A DNA stretch of 64,000 nt from Sphingomonas sp. PAMC 26621. GTDB taxonomy: Bacteria; Pseudomonadota; Alphaproteobacteria; Sphingomonadales; Sphingomonadaceae. The notes beneath the pieces were generated by a model. The model saw only the letters and a program-made list of their open reading frames with translations. It was not told the origin of the DNA and did no database searches. Made by a program: the position numbers and the translations under genes. Below, piece after piece: positions 44,608 to 53,535 of the stretch (position 1 is the first letter of the stretch; each line of letters starts with the position of its first letter). The stretch covers positions 124,001-188,000 of the forward strand of contig NZ_AIDW01000037.1 of the NCBI RefSeq assembly GCF_000251145.1. Reading direction: 5' to 3'.

Positions 44608-45306
44608 ATGCGAGAGACCGAAAACATCGTGGTTCTGACAGGCGCGGGCATTTCCGCCGAGAGCGGAATCGCCACCTTCCGCGGGCCGGGCGGGCTGTGG
44701 GAAGGCCACCGGGTCGAGGACGTCTGCACGCCGGAGGCGCTCGCCGCCGATCCGGTGCCGGTGCATCGCTTCTACGATGCGCGCCGCGCGGCGCTGGCGG
44801 GCGTCGTGCCCAACCCGGCGCACGCGGCGCTCGCCCGGCTCGATGCCGAATGGCGCGGGCAATTGCTGATCGTGACGCAGAACGTCGACGACCTGCACGA
44901 ACGCGCAGGCGCGACGCGGTTGCTCCACATGCACGGCGCGCTACAGTCGGCGCTCTGCGCGGCGTGCGGCGCGCGCGTGCAGTGGACCGAAGCGCTCCCG
45001 CCGGGGTCGGTGTGCGGCCATTGCGGCGCGCCGGAACTGCGCCCGGACATCGTGTTCTTCGGCGAGATGCCGTACCAGATGGAGCGGATCGAACGTGCGC
45101 TCGCGGATGCCGACCTGTTCGTATCTATCGGTACGTCGGGCGCGGTCTACCCCGCCGCCGGGTTCGTTCAGGGTGCGCGCTATGCGGGCGCGCGGACGTT
45201 GGAGCTCAATCTCGAGCGGTCGGCGGGGAGCGCCTATTTCCACGAGACGCGGCTCGGGGCGGCGGGGGTGCTGGTGCCGGAATGGGTCGAGGCGATGCTA
45301 CGCTGA
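44608..45306 (+). CDS. cobB: Sirtuin NAD-dependent protein deacylase
   Basis: 232 residues. The NAD-binding GAGISAESGIATFRG is at 12-26 and QNVDDLHERAG at 91-101. The catalytic His is near 109 (LHMHGAL). Zinc Cys pairs are at about 117/120 and 136/139. Tyr56 and Arg59 (RFYDARR) match the Y-x-x-R motif of desuccinylase-type (class III) sirtuins, so it may remove succinyl as well as acetyl groups. It is divergent from dapB. Confidence 0.95.
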   Translation: MRETENIVVLTGAGISAESGIATFRGPGGLWEGHRVEDVCTPEALAADPVPVHRFYDARRAALAGVVPNPAHAALARLDAEWRGQLLIVTQNVDDLHERAGATRLLHMHGALQSALCAACGARVQWTEALPPGSVCGHCGAPELRPDIVFFGEMPYQMERIERALADADLFVSIGTSGAVYPAAGFVQGARYAGARTLELNLERSAGSAYFHETRLGAAGVLVPEWVEAMLR

Positions 45307-45360
45307 ATCCCACCGCGCGCTTCGTCGGCGAAGGCGAGAGCTCTGCGAAACCACAGGTGT

Positions 45361-45447
45361 TCTCCCGCGAAGGCGGGAGTCCAGGAGTCACGAGAACCGT
45401 AAGCTGTTGTTTTGCTTGGCCCTGGATTCCCGCCTTCGCGGGAAAAC
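45361..45447. repeat. Palindromic intergenic repeat (family C)
   Basis: TCTCCCGCGAAGGCGGGAGT followed by CCAGG pairs with CCTGGATTCCCGCCTTCGCG followed by GGA. The spacer is about 35 bp. It is a distinct family from its neighbour at 45518. Confidence 0.8.
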
Positions 45448-45517
45448 AGCAAAGGACCAGTCGGCAAACCAACTTTTGCAGAGGTCTCTCGAAGGCCGGG
45501 CTGAACCCCACCGCGCA

Positions 45518-45622
45518 CTTCCCCGGCGCAGGCCGGGGCCCAGTCGTGATGTCCAGGGTAACGGAGCGCATCGCCCGGCCTTCGACCGCTCCGCTCTTGG
45601 GCCCCGGCCTTCGCCGGGGAAG
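45518..45622. repeat. Palindromic intergenic repeat (family B)
   Basis: Arms CTTCCCCGGCGCAGGCCGGGG and CCCCGGCCTTCGCCGGGGAAG, with a centre containing CAGTCGTGATGTCCAGGGTA. It is nearly the same as the copy at 514-619, including the centre. Confidence 0.85.
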
Positions 45623-45661
45623 TAAGAAGGGGGAAGCAAAACCGGCGCGAAAGCGCGCGCC

Positions 45662-46558
45662 TCACTCCACCCAGTCGAGCCCCATGTCGCGATAGACGTC
45701 GCGCTCGTCGTCCCAGCCCGGACGGACCTTGACGTGCAGGTACAGATGCACCGGCCGCCCCATGATGCTGCTCAGCTCGGTCCGCGCGCGTGCGCCGATC
45801 TCCTTGATCCGCGTGCCGCCCTTGCCGAGCACGATCGCGCGCTGCGTCGGGCGTTCGACCAGGATCTGCTGGTGGATCTCGACCGATCCGTCCTCGCGCT
45901 CGAGATATTGCTCGGTCTCGACCGCCGACGCGTAGGGCAGTTCGGCATGGAGCTGGAGAAAGATCTGCTCGCGTGTCACTTCCGACGCAAGGCTGCGCTC
46001 GGTCGCGTCGGACACCTGATCCTCGGGAAAATGCCACGGCTCGGCGGGCATCCGCGCAGCAAGATGCGCCTTCAACTCGGGCAGGCCGTCCCCGGTCGAG
46101 GCGCTGACGAAGAACGTCTCGTCGAACGCGACGAGGCCGTTGAGCCGCTCGGCGTGGAGCAGCAGCTTGGCCTTGTCCGCCAGATCGACCTTGTTGAGAA
46201 TCAGATATTTGGGTTCGGGTCGGTCCTTGATCGCGGTCGCGATGTCGGTGACCTTGGTCGGCAGCCCGCCCTTGGCATCGACCACCAGCGCGAGCACGTC
46301 CGCGCCTTCCGCCCCGCCCCATGCCGCCTGCACCATCGCACGGTCGAAGCGGCGCTTGGGTTCGAAGATGCCGGGCGTGTCGACCAGCAGCAGCTGCGTG
46401 TCGCCCTCGATCGCGACGCCCATCAGCCGGACGCGGGTGGTCTGCGCCTTGGGGCTGACGATTGCGACCTTCTGCCCGACGAGCGCGTTGACGAGCGTCG
46501 ACTTGCCCGCATTGGGGGCGCCGAGGACGGCAACGAGGCCACATTTCTGGTCGGTCAT
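45662..46558 (-). CDS. era: GTPase Era
   Basis: An essential GTPase for 16S rRNA maturation and 30S assembly. 298 residues. G1 is GAPNAGKST, G3 is VDTPGIF and G4 is LNKVDLAD, and a C-terminal KH domain contains VLGKGGTRIKEIG. The family pattern is complete. It starts at ATG 46558 and is preceded by a family B repeat. Confidence 0.97.
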   Translation of the reverse strand: MTDQKCGLVAVLGAPNAGKSTLVNALVGQKVAIVSPKAQTTRVRLMGVAIEGDTQLLLVDTPGIFEPKRRFDRAMVQAAWGGAEGADVLALVVDAKGGLPTKVTDIATAIKDRPEPKYLILNKVDLADKAKLLLHAERLNGLVAFDETFFVSASTGDGLPELKAHLAARMPAEPWHFPEDQVSDATERSLASEVTREQIFLQLHAELPYASAVETEQYLEREDGSVEIHQQILVERPTQRAIVLGKGGTRIKEIGARARTELSSIMGRPVHLYLHVKVRPGWDDERDVYRDMGLDWVE

Positions 46559-46615
46559 GGGAATCCTTGGAACAACGCGGCGTCACGCCGATAAAATGAA
46601 TGCACGCATAAAGGC

Positions 46616-46722
46616 GCTTCCCCGGCGAAGGCCGGGGCCCAGTAGCGGGCGATATGGTTGCGAGCGCAGCGCGTTGTTGCAACCCCCTTCGCTACTGGGC
46701 CCCGGCCTTCGCCGGAGAAGCG
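46616..46722. repeat. Palindromic intergenic repeat (family B)
   Basis: Arms CTTCCCCGGCGAAGGCCGGGG and CCCCGGCCTTCGCCGGAGAAG, extended by CAGTAGCGG and TTCGCTACTG. Fourth copy in the window, between pbp1A and era. Confidence 0.85.
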
Positions 46723-46776
46723 CTCCTGATTTTGAGGTGCGTGTACCCAAAACCGCGCCCCCGCGCCAGCCACCCG

Positions 46777-48909
46777 CTATTGCTCGTCCTCATAGCCATC
46801 GCGCTGCGGTGCGCGATCCTCGGGGTCGTCGCGGCGGCGGCGGTCGCGCTCGTCCTCGCGCCGCCCGTCGCGGGTCGGTTCGAAATCGAGCCGCCCGTCC
46901 CGCAATCGCACGCGCCCGACGCCGGGAATCTCGCCTTCGACCGGCGGGATATTCCCCGGGTCGAGGAAGTTCTCGATCGTCTCGCCAAAGCCGTTGGCGT
47001 CCGGGTCGACATCCTCGGTCACCGCCTCGGGCACCACCGCGCGCCCGACGCCGAGCGCCTGCTGCATGAAGTCGCTCCACACCCGCGCGGGCACGCCGCC
47101 GCCCGACAGTCCGGCGTTCGGCGTATTGTCGTCATTGCCGACCCACACGCCGACCACCAGCCCGTTGGCGAAGCCGACGAACAGCGCGTCGCGGCTGTCC
47201 TGCGTCGTCCCCGTTTTGCCGTAGGTCTTGACCGATAGCGCCGCCGCGCGCCCCGTCCCGGTCTCGGCGGAGGCGGACAACAGGTCGAGCATTTCGTCGC
47301 GGATCGTCCCCGACAGCGCATGCGGGCGATCGGTCAGCGTCGCGAACATGCCGCGCGACGGCGCATCCTCGAGCCCGCGCGCGCGGACCGGATATTGCTC
47401 GGCGGCGATCGCGGCATAGGCCTGCGTCAGTTCGACCAGCGACATGCTCGCGGTGCCGAGCGCGATCGTCGCCTCGTTCGGGATCGGCGTCGTCACGCCG
47501 AGATCGCGCGCCGCCTTGATGACGGCGGCGACGCCGACCTCCTGCGTGATCCGCGCCGCCGCCACGTTGGACGAGCGCGCGAACGCCTGCCGCAGCGTGA
47601 TCGGGCCGAGATAGCGCCCGTCCGCATTCTTCGGGCTCCAGTTGGCGATCGTGATCGGCTTGTCGTCGATGATCGAATCCGGGGTCATCCCGTGGCGCAT
47701 CGCCGCGAGATAGACGAACAGCTTGAACGCCGATCCGGGCTGCCGCATCGCCTGCGTCGCGCGGTTGAACGGGCTCGCGGCATAGGATTTGCCCCCGACC
47801 ATCGCGACGACGCGGCCGTCGGGGCGCATCGCGACGAGCGCGACCTGCGCCTGCCGCAACCCGGCGCGCTTGACCGAACGTTCGGCGGCCTTCTGCAACC
47901 GGCGGTCGAGCGTGGTGCGGACCTTGCTCTCGGCGGCGAGTTCGCCCGCCTGGTCGCGCGCGGCGGGGAGCACCCAGTCCGCGAAATAGGTGCCGTTCGG
48001 AAGCGGCGCGACCCGGTCGCTCGCGAGCCGCGCGGGACGGACCGAGGCGGCGGTCGTCTTGTCGAGGAACCCCGCATCGACCATTGCCGCCAGCACCAGC
48101 GCGCCCCGCGCGCGCGCGCCCGACAGGTTGACCGTCGGCGCGAGCTTGGACGGCGCCTTGACCAGTCCTGCGAGCATCGCCCCCTGTGCGATCGACAGAT
48201 TCTCCGGGGTCCGCCCGAAATAATGTTTCGCGGCCGCGCGCAGCCCGTAGGTATTGTCGCCGAAATAGACCGTCGAAAGGTAGCGCGACAGGATCTGGTC
48301 CTTGGTCAGCCACGCCTCGAGCCAGAAGGCGATCAGCACTTCGCGGATCTTCCGCGCGGCGGTGCGGTCCGAATCGAGGAAGGCGTTCTTCGCGAGCTGC
48401 TGCGTGATCGTGCTGCCGCCCTGGTCGCGCCCGCTCGAGCGCAGGTTGTGGACGAACGCGCGCGCGATCCCCTGCGGGTCGATCCCCCAATGCGACCGGA
48501 AGCGGCGATCCTCGATCGCGAGGAACGCGTTGGTGACGTTCTTGGGCAGCTTGGCGGCATCGACCGACGCGCCGACGATCGCCCCGCGCCGCGCGATCGG
48601 CGTGCCATCGTCCGCGAGCAGCGTGACGCTCGGCGGCGTCGGCGGCTGGAGCGACTTGGACAAGGGGGCGGTCACCGCGAGCCAGGCGACCGCGAGCACG
48701 AACAGCACGATCCCTACGCCAAGCCCGCGCATGATCCAGCGCATCCAGTTGATCTGCCGCCGCCGGCGCGGCGGGCGCGGATAGTCGTCGTCCTCGGGTT
48801 CGAACGGCGTCTCGCGGAGATAGCGTTCGGGCGGCGGAACCCCGTCCTTCAGCTCGAGCGGGCCATTGCGCGAGGAAGCCGGGTCGGCATCGAACGGATA
48901 TGGGCGCAT
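46777..48909 (-). CDS. Class A penicillin-binding protein (PBP1A family)
   Basis: Bifunctional peptidoglycan glycosyltransferase/transpeptidase, 710 residues. The N-terminus is cytoplasmic and Pro/Arg-rich, with TM at about 59-82. The GT51 domain has AIEDRRFRSHWGIDP (Glu133) and GGSTITQQLAKN. In the transpeptidase domain Ser393 lies in QPGSAFK, SSN at 446-448 and KTGT near 565. The tail after residue 640 is very Arg/Asp-rich and probably disordered. It is leftward and monocistronic. Confidence 0.95.
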   Translation of the reverse strand: MRPYPFDADPASSRNGPLELKDGVPPPERYLRETPFEPEDDDYPRPPRRRRQINWMRWIMRGLGVGIVLFVLAVAWLAVTAPLSKSLQPPTPPSVTLLADDGTPIARRGAIVGASVDAAKLPKNVTNAFLAIEDRRFRSHWGIDPQGIARAFVHNLRSSGRDQGGSTITQQLAKNAFLDSDRTAARKIREVLIAFWLEAWLTKDQILSRYLSTVYFGDNTYGLRAAAKHYFGRTPENLSIAQGAMLAGLVKAPSKLAPTVNLSGARARGALVLAAMVDAGFLDKTTAASVRPARLASDRVAPLPNGTYFADWVLPAARDQAGELAAESKVRTTLDRRLQKAAERSVKRAGLRQAQVALVAMRPDGRVVAMVGGKSYAASPFNRATQAMRQPGSAFKLFVYLAAMRHGMTPDSIIDDKPITIANWSPKNADGRYLGPITLRQAFARSSNVAAARITQEVGVAAVIKAARDLGVTTPIPNEATIALGTASMSLVELTQAYAAIAAEQYPVRARGLEDAPSRGMFATLTDRPHALSGTIRDEMLDLLSASAETGTGRAAALSVKTYGKTGTTQDSRDALFVGFANGLVVGVWVGNDDNTPNAGLSGGGVPARVWSDFMQQALGVGRAVVPEAVTEDVDPDANGFGETIENFLDPGNIPPVEGEIPGVGRVRLRDGRLDFEPTRDGRREDERDRRRRDDPEDRAPQRDGYEDEQ

Positions 48910-49046
48910 ACTCAGCAGATCCCGACAGGACGAACGAGTGTATTATCTGTGTATGACAGATCGCGCAAGCAGGGGGACAGCATCGCGGGCTTTTAGCAGG
49001 CCCGGTGCCCTGGCGCGAGCAATGTTGCGCATGCCGGTATGACACC

Positions 49047-49082
49047 GCAGTCAGAGGGGCAGTCAGAGGGGCAGTCAGAGGC
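49047..49082. repeat. Tandem repeat, three 12-bp units
   Basis: GCAGTCAGAGGG is repeated three times (the last ends in C) in the gap between the divergent pbp1A and FMN-reductase genes. Variation in copy number could alter promoter spacing. Confidence 0.8.
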
Positions 49083-49156
49083 ATTGAGACAATTGCCCTG
49101 CCGGGCTATTGAGCGCGCTCCCGGTCCGTTTGGACCCAGCCGAAAGCCTTGCCCCG

Positions 49157-49747
49157 ATGGCCGAACCCGTATCCGATCAGCCCCTCGTCGTCGGGATCGG
49201 CGGGACGATCGGCGGTATCTCCTCGACCGAACGCGCGCTGCGCATCGCGCTCGACGCGGCGGGGCGCGAAGGCTTCCGCACCCGCATGTTCGGCGGCGCG
49301 GACATGGCGCGGCTCCCGCTCTACGATCCCAAGGCAACGACCCGCACCCCCGACGAAACCGAATTCGTCGACACGATCCGCCAGGCATCCGCAATCATCA
49401 TCGCGTCGCCCGGCTATCACGGCAGCATCTCGGGCGTGGTCAAGAACGCGCTCGACCTGCTCGAGGAAACCGCGCGCGACCCGCATCGCCAGTACCTTGC
49501 GGACATGCCGGTCGGCCTGATCGCGACCGCTTATGGCTGGCAGGCGACCGGCAGCACGATCGCCGCGCTGCGCTCGATCGTCCACGCTTTGCGCGGCTGG
49601 CCGACGCCGTTCGCGGCTGCGGTCAACACGCAGCTCACCAAGTTCGACGAGGATGGCGGCGCGAACGATGCCGCGGTGATCGAACAGCTCTCGCTGGTCG
49701 GCAAGCAGGTCGCGCGGTTCGTGCCGGTGGCGATCCAGCATGGCTGA
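49157..49747 (+). CDS. NADPH-dependent FMN reductase family protein
   Basis: A 196-residue flavodoxin-fold reductase. The FMN phosphate loop is VGIGGTIGGISSTERAL, and IIIASPGYHGSISGVVKNALD is the family signature. It could supply reduced flavin or reduce quinone. Its stop overlaps the next gene by 8 bases, tying it to the sulfite dehydrogenase operon. The ATG at 49157 is chosen. An in-frame ATG at 49109 is possible. Confidence 0.88.
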   Translation: MAEPVSDQPLVVGIGGTIGGISSTERALRIALDAAGREGFRTRMFGGADMARLPLYDPKATTRTPDETEFVDTIRQASAIIIASPGYHGSISGVVKNALDLLEETARDPHRQYLADMPVGLIATAYGWQATGSTIAALRSIVHALRGWPTPFAAAVNTQLTKFDEDGGANDAAVIEQLSLVGKQVARFVPVAIQHG

Positions 49748-50938
49748 GCCCGTCGACCGTCGCGCCGCGCTCGCGCTCGGGGGCCTCGGCGTCGGCGCGC
49801 TCGCCAGCGCACCGCTCTGGGCGCAGGCGATGGTCGACCTCGGTCTCTCGGACGGCACCGGCCAGCGCGCGCTGACCAACGCCTTCCCCGGCAAGACGGG
49901 GATGATCCTGCAACGCAGCCGTGCGCCCCTGCTGGAAACCCCGATGGCGGCGTTCGACGGCGCGCTCGGCGACGATCCGTTCACCCCGAACGACCGTTTC
50001 TACGTCCGCTGGCATTATGCCGACATTCCGCTGTCGGTCGATGCGGCGGCGTTCCGGCTCAGGATCGGCGGCGCGGTCAAGCGCGCGACGTCCTTGTCGC
50101 TGACCGACATCCAGGCGATGCCCAGGGTCGAGGTGGCGGCGGTCAACCAGTGTTCGGGCAATTCGCGCGGGCTGTTCGCCCCGCGCGTGCCGGGTGCGCA
50201 ATGGGGCAATGGCGCGATGGGCAATGCGCGCTGGACCGGCGTGCGGCTGCGCGACCTGCTCGACCGCGCGGGCGTCGCGCCGGGCGTGGTGCAGGTGAAG
50301 CTCTCTGGGCTCGACCAGGCCCCGGGCGAGGCACCGCATTTCGCCAAATCGCTCGCGCTCGACCATGCGCGCACGACGACGTGATCGTCGCCTACGGGAT
50401 GAACGGCGCCGCGCTCCCGCTGCTCAACGGCTTCCCGCTGCGGCTGATCGTCCCGGGCTATTATTCGACCTACTGGATCAAGGCGCTCGACTCGATCGAA
50501 CTGCTGACCGCGCCCGACACCGGCTATTGGATGGAAAAGGCGTATCGCATCCCCGCGACCGCCGACGCGGGCGTGCAGCCCGGCGCGAAGGATTTCGCGA
50601 CCGTCCCGATCGGCCGGATGCCGCCGCGCGCCTTCTTCACCCGCACCACGCCGCAGGAAGCGCGCGGGATCGCGCTGGGCGGCGACGCGGGAGTCGCGAA
50701 GGTCGAGGTTTCGCTCGACGGCGGGCGAAGCTGGAAGCCGGCGCAGCTCGGGCCGGATCACGGCCCCTACAGCTTCCGCCGCTGGGCGATACCGCTCGCG
50801 GGCCTGCCGCGCGGATCGCACGAGATCGCGGTGCGCACCGTCAACACGCGCGGCGTAGGCCAGAAGGCCACGCCGATCTGGAACCCCGGAGGCTATATGC
50901 GCAGCAGCATCGAAACCGCGCGCGTGGTGGTGGCATGA
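49740..50938 (+). CDS. Sulfite dehydrogenase-like molybdopterin oxidoreductase (apparent frameshift)
   Basis: Sulfite oxidase family (SorA/SoxC-like), exported by Tat (VDRRAALALGG twin arginine). The first frame covers residues 1-214, including the Mo-ligand Cys in VNQCSGNSRGLFAP, and ends prematurely at 50384 with HARTTT. The next frame continues with DVIVAYGMNGAALPLLNGFP through the dimerisation domain to the stop at 50938. One missing base in GCGCGCACGACG near 50375 explains this. Repaired, the protein is 399 residues, a normal length. Confidence 0.88.
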
Positions 50939-51264
50939 CGCGTGCGCCGCTCGTCGCGCTGCTGCTGCTCGGCGCGTGCCAGCGTGCGCCCGAGGCAACC
51001 CCCGCGCCCACCGCGATCGCGCTGACGTCGCAGTCGATCACGCTCCCGCCCGAGACCGCGACGCTCCCCGCAAGCGCGGAGATCCTGACGACCAACTGCA
51101 CCGCCTGCCATTCGGCCGAGCAGTTGCTGACGCAGCCGAAGCTCGACGCCAAGACCTGGACGACCGAGATCGGCAAGATGCGCACCGCCTACAAGGCCTC
51201 GATCGACCCGAAGGACGACCCCAGGATCCTCGCCGCGCTGCTGACGCTCCCAAATCAGAAATAG
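50935..51264 (+). CDS. Cytochrome c subunit of the sulfite dehydrogenase (SorB-like)
   Basis: A 109-residue lipoprotein-like protein (LLLLGACQ lipobox) with a single heme c site CTACH near residue 57. MRTAYK later may supply the Met ligand. It overlaps the molybdo-subunit stop (ATGA) and is the likely electron acceptor for it, as in SorAB. Confidence 0.85.
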   Translation: MTRAPLVALLLLGACQRAPEATPAPTAIALTSQSITLPPETATLPASAEILTTNCTACHSAEQLLTQPKLDAKTWTTEIGKMRTAYKASIDPKDDPRILAALLTLPNQK

Positions 51265-52031
51265 GCGCGCGCGAAGAACACGATCGTCGTCGCGGCGGTG
51301 ACGAACAGCGTCCACCCGCGCACCAGCCCGGGGGACAGCCGCTTGCCGACGATCGCGCCGATCCACCCGCCGACGATCGCGCCGACGAGCATCGGCACCG
51401 CCGCCGCCCACGCGACCAGCCCGCCTGCGATGAACACGATCGCGGCGGCGGCATTGGCGAGCGCGAGCATCAGCGTGCGCGGCGCAAACAGCGCGCGCGG
51501 CGACACCCCCGCGAGCAACCCGTAGATCGCGGTCGTCATCAACCCGACCCCGCCGCCGAAATAGCCGCCATACACCCCGAGCAACGTCTGCGCCGCGATC
51601 AGCGTCCGCTGCCCGATCGCGACGCGGCTGTGGAGCGCATCCGCCGCCTGGCGGCCGAACGCGATCACGACGAACGCGAACAGCAGCAGCCACGGGATGA
51701 TCAGGTCGAACGCGCGCGTCGGCGTCACGACGAGCAGCGCGCTCCCCGCCAGCCCGCCGACGAAGGTGATCGCCCCGAGCAGCCACACATTGACCCCGCC
51801 GACCGGCTGAAGCTCCTTGCGAAACGCCCAGGCGCTCGTCCCGGCCCCCGGCAGCAGCGCGACGTTCGAAGTCGCATTGGCGGTATTGGCGGGCAGCCCG
51901 AGCGCGATCAGCGCGGGGAGCGTCGCGAACGTGCCCCCGCCCGCCAGCGCGTTCATCGCGCCGCCGAGGATGCCCGCGCCCGCGGACAGGCCGATTGTCG
52001 TCAGGGTCACCGCGCCTCCGTCCTGCCGCAT
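51255..52031 (-). CDS. TauE/SafE-family sulfite exporter
   Basis: About 258 residues with 7-8 membrane helices and the repeated TauE motif, for example AGAGILGGAMNALAGGG and TLLGVYGGYFGGGVG. Family members export sulfite, sulfoacetate or related anions. It converges with and overlaps the cytochrome gene by 10 bp. Beside a sulfite dehydrogenase this fits sulfite detoxification. The start may be the ATG at 52031 or the GTG at 52010. Confidence 0.88.
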   Translation of the reverse strand: MRQDGGAVTLTTIGLSAGAGILGGAMNALAGGGTFATLPALIALGLPANTANATSNVALLPGAGTSAWAFRKELQPVGGVNVWLLGAITFVGGLAGSALLVVTPTRAFDLIIPWLLLFAFVVIAFGRQAADALHSRVAIGQRTLIAAQTLLGVYGGYFGGGVGLMTTAIYGLLAGVSPRALFAPRTLMLALANAAAAIVFIAGGLVAWAAAVPMLVGAIVGGWIGAIVGKRLSPGLVRGWTLFVTAATTIVFFARAYF

Positions 52032-52140
52032 CTTGTGCCGGACGCCTGTGCCGCAGCGGGCGGATCGAGGCAAGATATAGGGGTGGGTTCATCGACGGCG
52101 GGTTGTGGGACCGGCACGGGCCGCGAAACCCCACGCCCCT

Positions 52141-53349
52141 TTACCCCAGCGCCGCCTGCTTCTCCTCCGCAAGCCGATCGAGCTCGGCGCGCGTCTTCTT
52201 CTCGCTCGCGGTCTTGAGCTGCCCGCAGGCCGCATCGATGTCGCGCCCGCGCGGGGTACGGACCGGCGCGCTGATCCCCGCATCGAACACGATGTTCGAA
52301 AACGCCTTGATCCGCTCCGGCGTCGAGCACTCATACGGCGCCCCCGGCCACGGGTTGAACGGGATCAGATTGACCTTCGCCGGCAGATCATAAAGTTTAA
52401 GCAACCGCACCAGCTCGCGCGCATCCGCGTCGCTGTCGTTCTTGTCCTTGAGCATCACATATTCGAACGTGATCCGCCGCGCGTTGTTCGCGCCCGGATA
52501 GTCCGCGCACGCCTGCAGCACCTGTTCGAGCTTGTACTTGCGGTTGATCGGGACGATCTCGTCGCGGATCTCGTTGGTGACGGCATGGAGCGACACCGCG
52601 AGGTTGACCGAAATCTCCTCGCCCGCGCGCGCCATCAGCGGCACCACGCCCGAGGTCGAAAGCGTGATCCGGCGGCGCGACAGGCCGATCCCGTCGCCGT
52701 CCATCACGATCTTCAACCCGTCGCGGACATTGTCGAAATTGTAGAGCGGCTCGCCCATTCCCATCATCACGATGTTGGTGAGCATCCGCCCCTCGGGCTG
52801 GCTCGGCCATTCGCCCAAAGCATCGCGCGCGAGCATCACCTGCCCGACGATCTCGCTCGGGGTCAGGTTGCGCACCAGCCGCATCGTGCCGGTGTGGCAG
52901 AAGCGGCAGTTGAGCGTGCAGCCGACCTGGCTCGACACGCACAAAGTGCCGCGGTCCGCATCGGGGATGAACACCATCTCGTAATCATTGCCGTCGTCGG
53001 TCCGCAGCAACCACTTGCGAGTCCCGTCGGTCGACACCTGCGCCTCGACCACTTGCGGGCGGCTGATCGTGAAGCGCTGCTCGAGCCACGGCTGCATCGT
53101 CTTCGAGATGTCGGTCATCAGCGAAAAGTCGGTGACGCCGCGATTGTAGATCCAGTGCCACAATTGCTTCGCGCGCAGCTTCGCCTGCTTGGGGTCGAGC
53201 TGCGAGGTCTCGAGCGCCATCCGCAGATCGGGCTTGGACAGGCCGAGCAGATCGATCCGCCCGTCGCTGCGCGGCACCAATGCGCGCGGCACGGGTACAG
53301 GGTCGATATGCCCCGGGATGGGCATGGAGAAGGCTGGTGCTGTCTGCAT
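52141..53349 (-). CDS. rlmN: Dual-specificity RNA methyltransferase RlmN
   Basis: A radical-SAM enzyme that methylates A2503 of 23S rRNA and A37 of certain tRNAs. 402 residues. The cluster motif is CTLNCRFCHTG. GMGEPLYNFDN and the C-terminal FSNIVFDAGISAPVRTPRG (with the second methyl-carrying Cys in IDAACGQL) follow. The ATG at 53349 is the conserved start. A frame extension upstream is low-complexity. Confidence 0.97.
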   Translation of the reverse strand: MQTAPAFSMPIPGHIDPVPVPRALVPRSDGRIDLLGLSKPDLRMALETSQLDPKQAKLRAKQLWHWIYNRGVTDFSLMTDISKTMQPWLEQRFTISRPQVVEAQVSTDGTRKWLLRTDDGNDYEMVFIPDADRGTLCVSSQVGCTLNCRFCHTGTMRLVRNLTPSEIVGQVMLARDALGEWPSQPEGRMLTNIVMMGMGEPLYNFDNVRDGLKIVMDGDGIGLSRRRITLSTSGVVPLMARAGEEISVNLAVSLHAVTNEIRDEIVPINRKYKLEQVLQACADYPGANNARRITFEYVMLKDKNDSDADARELVRLLKLYDLPAKVNLIPFNPWPGAPYECSTPERIKAFSNIVFDAGISAPVRTPRGRDIDAACGQLKTASEKKTRAELDRLAEEKQAALG

Positions 53350-53535
53350 GGGGCGCACATAGGGCAAAACGCACGGTTTTTCTACTCCCCGTACGGCGGG
53401 AACGCGCACGGCAGGCCAGCGCGGCTGCCGCCCGCGCTCGGGCCGGCCCCCTGGCGGCGCGATCACCGGAGGAACCGGAAGAACGAAGCCGCGACTCGGC
53501 ACGAACTTCCGGGACCTGCTTAGATTAGGACCTCT

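Larger units (their letters stand above)
45307..45661. other. Repeat-filled intergenic region
   Basis: Between the convergent sirtuin and era genes. It holds two different palindromic repeats (45361-45447 and 45518-45622) and no gene. Confidence 0.7.

Noticed and set aside
49039..49875. 278-codon plus-strand frame across the FMN reductase
   Set aside because: Arg-rich out-of-frame reading of the reductase gene and its upstream tandem repeat.
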